DNA from: an uncultured Collinsella sp. | GTDB lineage: Bacteria; Actinomycetota; Coriobacteriia; Coriobacteriales; Coriobacteriaceae | Assembly (NCBI GenBank): GCA_958407085.1 | Contig: CATYHY010000074.1 | Coordinates: forward strand, 1-6,880 | Reading direction: 5' to 3' | Length of the DNA: 6,880 nucleotides | Part shown: positions 1 through 4,875 of the stretch, one piece after another | Layout of the letters: every line of letters starts with the position of its first letter | How positions within the stretch are numbered: the stretch's first letter is position 1 | The notes under the pieces: generated by a model | The model's input: the letters and a program-made list of their open reading frames with translations, nothing else | What the model was told of the DNA's origin: nothing | The model's database searches: none | Translations under genes and position numbers: made by a program

Positions 1-223
1 ACAGGCTGCGCTCATCGTTGCCGATGATCACGGGAATCCAGCCGTAGCGCTCGTAGTACAGGTAGTGGACGGCCTCGGGCAGCTTGTCCTGCTTGACGGT
101 AATCGTCAGCTGGTCCTCACACTGCCATTCGACCTTCTCGATAGCGCCCGGCACTGCAGCACGCAGGGCCTCGACGTGGCTTTCGCAGCGACGAGCGTAG
201 TCCTTCTTTTCAGGTTCTGCCAT
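1..223 (-). CDS. hyfG: Hydrogenase-4 large-subunit protein HyfG, N-terminal part (cut by window edge)
   Basis: The first 74 codons are visible; the reading frame runs off base 1 with no stop. HyfG (HycE-like) is a fusion of a NuoC-like 30-kDa domain with the NuoD-like [NiFe]-binding hydrogenase large subunit, where H2 is formed on the cytoplasmic side. Only the start of the NuoC-like domain is here. The residues LPEAVHYLYYE followed by GWIPVIIGNDERSL match the NuoC-like start of HycE/HyfG, where an NDER-type motif is typical. The CxxC nickel ligands lie outside and cannot be judged. The start ATG is at 223-221, 4 bases after the hyfF stop, and has a GAGGTGA ribosome site 9 bases upstream that lies inside the last hyfF codons, so translation is probably coupled. 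The N-terminus is charged (MAEPEKKDYARRCES) with no signal peptide, as expected for a cytoplasmic subunit. HycE of FHL-1 is the alternative by sequence alone, but the hyfD-E-F neighbours favour HyfG. Confidence 0.9.
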   Translation of the reverse strand, partial: MAEPEKKDYARRCESHVEALRAAVPGAIEKVEWQCEDQLTITVKQDKLPEAVHYLYYERYGWIPVIIGNDERSL

Positions 224-227
224 GGTG

Positions 228-1793
228 CTAATTCACCTCGCTTGTCTTGGTCTGGGAACTGAACACCATGCGGTAGAGAGGAGCCTCGTGGAGCTCTTCG
301 ACGCTCTGGTTCAAAACGACGGACGTTGCATCCTCGACGCCGCTCGTGATGGCGACCGGGGTGGCGATACCGAACCACATGACCACGATCGCGAGGGCGA
401 TCTCGGGGATGATCATGAGGGCGGGCACCTCGTGGCGCTTCATGCCCTCGGGCGCCTTGCCGAAGATGGACTTGAGCGCGATGCCGGTAAGGGCAAAGTA
501 CACGCCGGTGAGGCCAATGGCCACGAGCACGACCACCCAGATGGGACCGGACTGGACGCCGGCCACGAAGGTGAGGAACTCGGAGATGAACAGGGCGAAC
601 GGCGGGAAGGCGGCGAGCGCGAGCAGGGCGATGATGGTGAGCGCTGCCGTGACGGGAGCGATCTCGACGACGCCCTTGATCTTGTTCAGGTCGCGGGTGT
701 GGTAGATGTGCTGGATGTTACCGGCCATGCAGAAGGCGAGCGCCTTCGTGAAACCGTGGAAGATGCAGTGCAGCAGGCAGGCGGCGATACCGAGCGGACC
801 ACCGATACCCAGGCACAGCGCGACCACGCCGACGTTGTCGACGGAGGAGTACGCGAAGCGGCGCTTGATATCGTCCTGCTTAAAGATGCACAGGGCGGCC
901 ACCAGGATGGACAGCGTGCCCAGGATGAGCAGGAGCGTACGCGGATAGGTGTCGCCCACCGTGATGATGGACAGGGAGTAGAAGCGGATGATCACCAGCA
1001 TGGCGCACTTGAGCAGCACGCCCGAGAGCAGCGCGGAGACCGGGCTCGGAGCCTGGGAGTGCGCGTCGGGCAGCCAAGTGTGCATGGGGAACAGGCCCGC
1101 CTTGGTGCCGAAGCCGATGACGATGAACGCGAACGCGAGGCGCACGAGCATCGGGTCGAACTGGTCGGCGTAGGGCATGATGGAGGTGAGGAAGGCTGCC
1201 TCATGCGCGTTGGGCATGATATCGGCGGCGTTCGCGTAGATGAGCAGCGTGCCGAACAGGCCGAAGGCCACGCCGGCGGTGCAGACCATCGCGTACTTCC
1301 AAGACGCCTCGAGCGCCTGCTTGTTCTTGTAGATGCCCACGAGGAACACGGTCGACAACGTGGTGGCCTCGACCGCCGCCCAGGTGAGGATGATGTTGTT
1401 GGACAGGCAGGCGAGCAGCATCGTGAAAACGAACAGGCTAAACAGCGCGTAGTACTGCTTGGTGCGCTCGGCCGGCATGGTCTTCTCCTCGATATCGATC
1501 TTGATATAGGAGATGGAGTACACGCCGGTGATGAACCCGATGATGCCTACCAGAAGGACGAAGATCGACGAGAGCGAATCGAGATGGAGCCACAGGCCCA
1601 AAGCGTCGATATTCTGCCCGCTCGAGAGCATGGTTCCCGCGGTGACGACCGAAAGGACAAGGGTCGCCGCGACGGAGATGGTGTTGAGCCCCGCGAAGAC
1701 GTTGTAGGACGTCGTCTTGGGGAGCGCAGCCATAATCAGGGAGAACACGAGAGGACAAGCGAGCAGGGCGACCGTCAGCATTGAAACATCCAT
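228..1793 (-). CDS. hyfF: Hydrogenase-4 antiporter-like membrane subunit HyfF
   Basis: This 521-residue polytopic membrane protein belongs to the NuoL/M/N-MrpA/D proton-translocating family and is close to the length of E. coli HyfF (about 526). I recognise it as HyfF by family-specific runs: GLWLHLDSLSSIF (66-78), WAAVEATTLSTVFLVGIY (138-155), CTAGVAFGLFGTLLIYANA (171-189), IGFGTKAGLFPMHTWLPDAH (226-245) and LGIGGPLGIAACLLH (328-342). Candidate ion-path residues are present: Glu142 (TM5-type), Lys231 (TM7-type), Lys262 (next helix), Lys350 (HGFTKALAF) and Glu405 (FISEF, TM12-type). By family knowledge these form the half-channels that move protons or Na+. About 14 hydrophobic segments are seen, then a hydrophilic C-terminal tail after about residue 482. 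The start ATG (1793-1791) has AAGGGG 6 bases upstream; Met5 is a weaker alternative. It lies 3 bases after hyfE and 4 before hyfG. The stop is TAG. Confidence 0.95.
   Translation of the reverse strand: MDVSMLTVALLACPLVFSLIMAALPKTTSYNVFAGLNTISVAATLVLSVVTAGTMLSSGQNIDALGLWLHLDSLSSIFVLLVGIIGFITGVYSISYIKIDIEEKTMPAERTKQYYALFSLFVFTMLLACLSNNIILTWAAVEATTLSTVFLVGIYKNKQALEASWKYAMVCTAGVAFGLFGTLLIYANAADIMPNAHEAAFLTSIMPYADQFDPMLVRLAFAFIVIGFGTKAGLFPMHTWLPDAHSQAPSPVSALLSGVLLKCAMLVIIRFYSLSIITVGDTYPRTLLLILGTLSILVAALCIFKQDDIKRRFAYSSVDNVGVVALCLGIGGPLGIAACLLHCIFHGFTKALAFCMAGNIQHIYHTRDLNKIKGVVEIAPVTAALTIIALLALAAFPPFALFISEFLTFVAGVQSGPIWVVVLVAIGLTGVYFALTGIALKSIFGKAPEGMKRHEVPALMIIPEIALAIVVMWFGIATPVAITSGVEDATSVVLNQSVEELHEAPLYRMVFSSQTKTSEVN
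233..239 (-). promoter_or_regulatory. Ribosome binding site of hyfG, inside the end of hyfF
   Basis: The minus strand reads GAGGTGA, 9 bases before the hyfG ATG. The same bases encode the last sense codons of hyfF (Glu-Val-Asn), so ribosomes finishing hyfF pass over or sit on the hyfG initiation site. This supports coupled translation and supports the ATG at 223 as start. Confidence 0.75.
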
Positions 1794-1796
1794 GGC

Positions 1797-2450
1797 CTAC
1801 CCCTTCAATTCGGTCAGGTCGTGGGAGTCGAGCGACTTGGTGTCGTTCCAAATCCTCACGACGACGGCGGACATGATGATGACGGCGAAGATGGCGTCGG
1901 TGGCGATGCCGATCTCGATGATCTCGGGGGCCGTGGGCGCGAGCAGAGCGAGCGTCACGTGGCTACCGTTCTCCATAAGGCAGTACCCGAAGATCTGCTT
2001 GAGGATGTTGCGCTGGGAGATGATGCACGTGAGGCCGACGAAGAAGTGCGCGAAGCTGATGGCGAGGGCCGGAGTGGCCACCTCGGCGGTGGGCAGGCTC
2101 AGGCGCGTGACCACCGCGAAGCAGACGGCCACCTCCAGACCGGTGAGGATGATGGTCCAGGCCGGCTTGATGGAGGAGGTCAGCGTGCTATCGGCAGGCG
2201 AACCCATCTTCTTGTAGGCACGGTTGAGAATGAACGGAACGAGGATCACCTTGGTGACGAAGGCCGACGCGGCCCACATGAGAAGCTCGGTGGCACCGGT
2301 GGTGAGGCCCAGGGCGAGCAGCACGCCCACCAGGACAACCGACTGGATCGCGTACCACTTGATGGCGGACGGGATGGTCTTCGAGACGACCACCATGGTG
2401 GAGGTCACGATCAGAAGACCGCCCAGGATATTGACTAACGAATAACCCAT
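1797..2450 (-). CDS. hyfE: Hydrogenase-4 small membrane subunit HyfE (NuoK/MrpC-related)
   Basis: This 217-residue integral membrane protein has about six or seven hydrophobic segments and nearly the length of E. coli HyfE (216). Recognition rests on SAFVTKVILVPFIL (62-75), ISQRNILKQIFGYCLMENGS (144-163), EIIEIGIATDAIFAVIIM (176-193) and the ending LDSHDLTELKG. HyfE is a core membrane subunit of Hyf-type complexes and is absent from FHL-1, so it marks the larger complex. The C-terminal half resembles NuoK: RNIL...MEN...GIATDAIFAV lines up with the two NuoK helices that carry buried glutamates. Here Glu160 sits one helical turn from the expected place and Asp185 falls where the second NuoK Glu would be. 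The alignment was made by eye. The start ATG (2450-2448) has a near-perfect AGGAGGT 5 bases upstream. It lies 10 bases after hyfD and 3 before hyfF. The stop is TAG. Confidence 0.94.
   Translation of the reverse strand: MGYSLVNILGGLLIVTSTMVVVSKTIPSAIKWYAIQSVVLVGVLLALGLTTGATELLMWAASAFVTKVILVPFILNRAYKKMGSPADSTLTSSIKPAWTIILTGLEVAVCFAVVTRLSLPTAEVATPALAISFAHFFVGLTCIISQRNILKQIFGYCLMENGSHVTLALLAPTAPEIIEIGIATDAIFAVIIMSAVVVRIWNDTKSLDSHDLTELKG
1800..1805 (-). promoter_or_regulatory. Ribosome binding site of hyfF
   Basis: The minus strand reads AAGGGG, formed by the last two hyfE codons (Lys-Gly), followed by the hyfE TAG and then the hyfF ATG 6 bases after the motif. The site lies wholly within hyfE coding sequence, so hyfF translation is probably coupled to hyfE. 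Confidence 0.65.
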
Positions 2451-2455
2451 GTCCT

Positions 2456-2462
2456 ACCTCCT
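2456..2462 (-). promoter_or_regulatory. Strong ribosome binding site of hyfE, sharing bases with the hyfD stop
   Basis: The minus strand reads TAGGAGGT: the AG of the hyfD TAG stop codon is also the start of an AGGAGGT Shine-Dalgarno motif, 5 bases before the hyfE ATG. It is the best match to the anti-Shine-Dalgarno sequence among the five junctions, suggesting efficient, coupled initiation at hyfE. Confidence 0.8.
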
Positions 2463-3918
2463 AACCCATCCAACTAGAGGACAGAGGACCGGCGACGACG
2501 ACCATGATCATGAGGACGACGAACACGAACGCCATGGCGCGCGGAAGGGGCTGGCCGGCGGCCACGGTCTCGCTCGGCTCACCGGGCAGGACCTTACCCA
2601 TCCAACGCAGGAACCATGCGAAGGTGGCGACGGTCTCGACGACCATGACGCACACGAGGACAAAGATGACCGTGTTGGTAGCACCAACCGCGAAGCCACC
2701 GGAAATGATCTGGAACTTGGAAAAGAACGTGCTCATGGGGGGCACGCCGGCGATAGCGGTCGCGGCGACCGCAAAGCCCACGCCCGTGACCGGGTACTTC
2801 TTCATGAGGCCCTGGATCTTGGGCAGCATACGGGTTCCCAGCGTGAAGCTGAGAGAGCCAGCGATGAGGAAGAACAGGGTCTTGGTGAACGCGTGGTTGA
2901 AGATGTGCTCGACGGCGCCGTTAAACGCCATCTGGCTTCCGAACACGGAGAGGCCCAGGCCAAAGAACACGTAGGCGAGCTGCGCGATCGTCGAGAAGGC
3001 GAGCAGGCGCTTCATATCCTTCTGGGGCAGGTACATGAGGAAGCCGAAGAGCATGGTCACGACGGCGTCGATGATGGCGACCCAACCGACGATCTCGGGG
3101 ATATCGCCGGCGCTCGCAAGAGCGCGGGCGAACACGCACACGCCGACCTTAACCATGGACGCGCCATGAAGGTAGGCGGAAACGGGCGTGGGGGCCTCCA
3201 TTGCGGAGGGCAGCCACATGTAGAGCGGGAACTGGGCGGACTTGGCCCAAGCAGCGAACAGGATGAGCAGCAGCACGACGGTCTTCATACCGGAATCGAG
3301 CTGGGAGATCGCGCTCAGCGCGAACGTGCCGGTTCCGGCGAACAGGAAGGCCGCGCCGATGTAGAGTCCCAGAGCGCCGATATGGGTGATGATGAGCGCC
3401 TTCATACCGGCCTTCTTGGCCGTGGGCGTCATGTAGTAGCTGATGAGGCCCCAGGAGCACACACCGGTGATCTCGAAGAAAACGAGCTGGCCGACGATGG
3501 TGGAGCTGTAGGCGAGACCGGCCATGGCGCCGATGAACGTGGAGAAGTACACGTAGAAGCGACGACGGGGCGCGTCGGGATGCTCCTTATTCTTATCGCT
3601 CATGTACGGGAACGAATAGATGACGACGAGCAGGCCGATAGCGACGAACGCGGGTGCGAGCAGCGTGCTCATCCGGTCGAATATGAAGCCCATGACCAAG
3701 GTCTGGCCCATACTCGCCCAGGTTACATCGACCGCGTTCATGCCGTTTCCGGCAAACGTCGCGGCCAAGCCAACGGAAGCGACCGTGGCGATGCCGCCGG
3801 CAAAGGCGCAGATCCATTTAGCGTAGGGACGCGGCAGCATGACGATGAGCAGGGAGCCCAGCATGGGGACGGCGATCGCCACCATGGCAAAGAGGGACAA
3901 GCTCGATTCGATTGACAT
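2461..3918 (-). CDS. hyfD: Hydrogenase-4 antiporter-like membrane subunit HyfD
   Basis: This 485-residue polytopic protein of the NuoL/M/N-MrpD family is near the length of E. coli HyfD (479). It is assigned to HyfD, rather than HyfB or HyfF, by SSTIVGQLVFFEITGVCSWG (138-157), ALIITHIGALGLYIGAA (174-190), AWAKSAQFPLYMWLPSAMEA (223-242), AYLHGASMVKVGVCVFARA (248-266), FGFLMYLPQKDMKRLLAFST (291-310) and VPPMSTFFSKF (392-402). Putative ion-path residues are Glu149 (TM5-type), Lys226 (TM7-type), Lys257, Lys346 (NHAFTKTLFF) and Lys401 (SKF, TM12-type). The last is a lysine where HyfB and HyfF here have Glu. The role is ion translocation in the membrane arm coupled to hydrogenase turnover. About 14 hydrophobic segments are seen. 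The start ATG (3918-3916) follows AAGGGAG by 5 bases. It lies 16 bases after hyfC and 10 before hyfE. The stop is TAG. Confidence 0.95.
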   Translation of the reverse strand: MSIESSLSLFAMVAIAVPMLGSLLIVMLPRPYAKWICAFAGGIATVASVGLAATFAGNGMNAVDVTWASMGQTLVMGFIFDRMSTLLAPAFVAIGLLVVIYSFPYMSDKNKEHPDAPRRRFYVYFSTFIGAMAGLAYSSTIVGQLVFFEITGVCSWGLISYYMTPTAKKAGMKALIITHIGALGLYIGAAFLFAGTGTFALSAISQLDSGMKTVVLLLILFAAWAKSAQFPLYMWLPSAMEAPTPVSAYLHGASMVKVGVCVFARALASAGDIPEIVGWVAIIDAVVTMLFGFLMYLPQKDMKRLLAFSTIAQLAYVFFGLGLSVFGSQMAFNGAVEHIFNHAFTKTLFFLIAGSLSFTLGTRMLPKIQGLMKKYPVTGVGFAVAATAIAGVPPMSTFFSKFQIISGGFAVGATNTVIFVLVCVMVVETVATFAWFLRWMGKVLPGEPSETVAAGQPLPRAMAFVFVVLMIMVVVAGPLSSSWMG

Positions 3919-3923
3919 AGTTT

Positions 3924-3930
3924 CTCCCTT
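3924..3930 (-). promoter_or_regulatory. Ribosome binding site of hyfD
   Basis: The minus strand reads AAGGGAG, 5 bases before the hyfD ATG, in a 16-base purine-rich gap. A second purine run (GGGAG) directly follows the hyfC TAG and could serve as a standby site; this second role is speculative. Confidence 0.7.
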
Positions 3931-3934
3931 CTCC

Positions 3935-4858
3935 CTACACGCCTACGACGACGAAGACGAACGCGAGGACCGCGATGCCGACGACGGCCCAGGTCTGGTT
4001 ACCGAGCACCTTGAAGCGCGAACGGGAAACGGAGTTCTCGAGCACGCCGCAGACGACGAAATCGACCAGGCACTTGACGAGGAAGACGACGGCGCCCACG
4101 AGAGCGGTGACGCCGATGGTCGCGGGCTCTCCCCAGGGGATGAAGATGGAGGTGAACCAAGCGACGACAACGACCTGCTTCATGCCCATGGCGAGCTTCA
4201 TCATGGCCAGGGACGGGCCGGAGAGCTCGGCGAGCGGGCCCTCCTGGAGCTCCTGCTCGGCTTCGGCCTGATCGAACGGAAGCTTGCCGAGCTCCATGTA
4301 ACAGGCGGCCGCGAAGGCGACGCCGGCGAGGATAACGGCGACGACGCTCGAGACGTTGCCCGTAACGATGTGCTGACCCATGGTCGCAATGTCCGTGGAG
4401 CCGCACACGATGGCGACGGTGAACAGCGCGATGAGCATGGACGGCTCGATGAGCACGCTCATGAGGAGCTCGCGGATACCGCCGAAGCCCGCGTAGGCGT
4501 TGGAGGAATCCACGCCGGACAGCGCGAAGAAGAAGCGGGACAGCGCGAGCGCGTACATGATGGTGATGGCGTCACCAAAGACGGGCATGGGGCTCTGGAG
4601 CGTGAACATGGGCAGGCCCATGGCGAGCATAAACGACACCGCGAGGAACAGCGGCGGCATGATGCGCAGCACGAAGCTCGAGTCGGAACTCACGGACTCG
4701 GGACGCGCCATGAGCTTCGCGAGGTCCCGGTAATCCTGAAGGATGGACGGACCGCGGCGATTGTGCATCTTCGCGCGAATCACACGGGCGAGGCCGGAGA
4801 AGAAGGGCGCGACCAGCATGACCACGAGGCCCTGCGCCATCGCAAGAACGATGTTCAT
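3935..4858 (-). CDS. hyfC: Hydrogenase-4 membrane anchor subunit HyfC (NuoH/HycD-like)
   Basis: This 307-residue membrane protein of the NuoH/HycD family, about eight hydrophobic segments, anchors the hydrophilic Ni-Fe/Fe-S arm to the membrane and forms part of the path coupling electron transfer to pumping. Diagnostic motifs are RAKMHNRRGPSILQDYRDLA (28-47), ALSRFFFALSGVDSS (105-119), GGIRELLMSVLIEPSML (126-142), and above all ELGKLPFDQAEAEQELQEGP (189-208) on the cytoplasmic loop, followed by ELSG, MKQVVVV and IFIPWG. The acidic cluster in that loop is the typical NuoH/HycD feature. The frame is open upstream to 5209, but that stretch overlaps hyfB and shows no homology. The ATG at 4858-4856 gives the right family length, the expected N-terminus (MNIVLAMAQGLVVMLVAPFF) and a GGGGAGAGGA site 4 bases upstream. 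It lies 17 bases after hyfB and 16 before hyfD. The stop is TAG. HycD is the alternative name in an FHL-1 context. Confidence 0.95.
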   Translation of the reverse strand: MNIVLAMAQGLVVMLVAPFFSGLARVIRAKMHNRRGPSILQDYRDLAKLMARPESVSSDSSFVLRIMPPLFLAVSFMLAMGLPMFTLQSPMPVFGDAITIMYALALSRFFFALSGVDSSNAYAGFGGIRELLMSVLIEPSMLIALFTVAIVCGSTDIATMGQHIVTGNVSSVVAVILAGVAFAAACYMELGKLPFDQAEAEQELQEGPLAELSGPSLAMMKLAMGMKQVVVVAWFTSIFIPWGEPATIGVTALVGAVVFLVKCLVDFVVCGVLENSVSRSRFKVLGNQTWAVVGIAVLAFVFVVVGV

Positions 4859-4862
4859 AATA

Positions 4863-4872
4863 TCCTCTCCCC
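4863..4872 (-). promoter_or_regulatory. Ribosome binding site that fixes the hyfC start
   Basis: The minus strand reads GGGGAGAGGA, ending 4 bases before the ATG at 4858. It matters because the hyfC frame stays open for about 350 bases upstream through hyfB; the site and the homologous N-terminus decide for the ATG at 4858. Confidence 0.7.
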
Positions 4873-4875
4873 TCT

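Noticed and set aside
222..1784. A 520-codon open frame on the plus strand, exactly opposite hyfF
   Set aside because: Its codons are in register with hyfF codons, so it could only be interrupted where hyfF uses TTA, CTA or TCA, which this GC-rich host avoids; it in fact ends at a TCA serine codon near the hyfF start. Its product is a Asp/Glu/His/Arg/Gly-rich low-complexity chain, as expected from complementing Leu/Ile/Val/Ala codons.
1821..2438. A 205-codon open frame on the plus strand, opposite hyfE
   Set aside because: Mirror of hyfE with the same biased composition; the hyfE protein is a convincing family member.
2449..3915. A 488-codon open frame on the plus strand, opposite hyfD
   Set aside because: Same cause as the frame opposite hyfF: register-aligned mirror of a membrane protein gene with few TTA/CTA/TCA codons. 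The predicted chain is highly hydrophilic with no recognisable domain.
224..4875. Possible attenuators or terminators in the gene junctions
   Set aside because: The gaps are 3 to 17 bases long, too short for a hairpin with a T-run, and none is seen spanning the stop codons.
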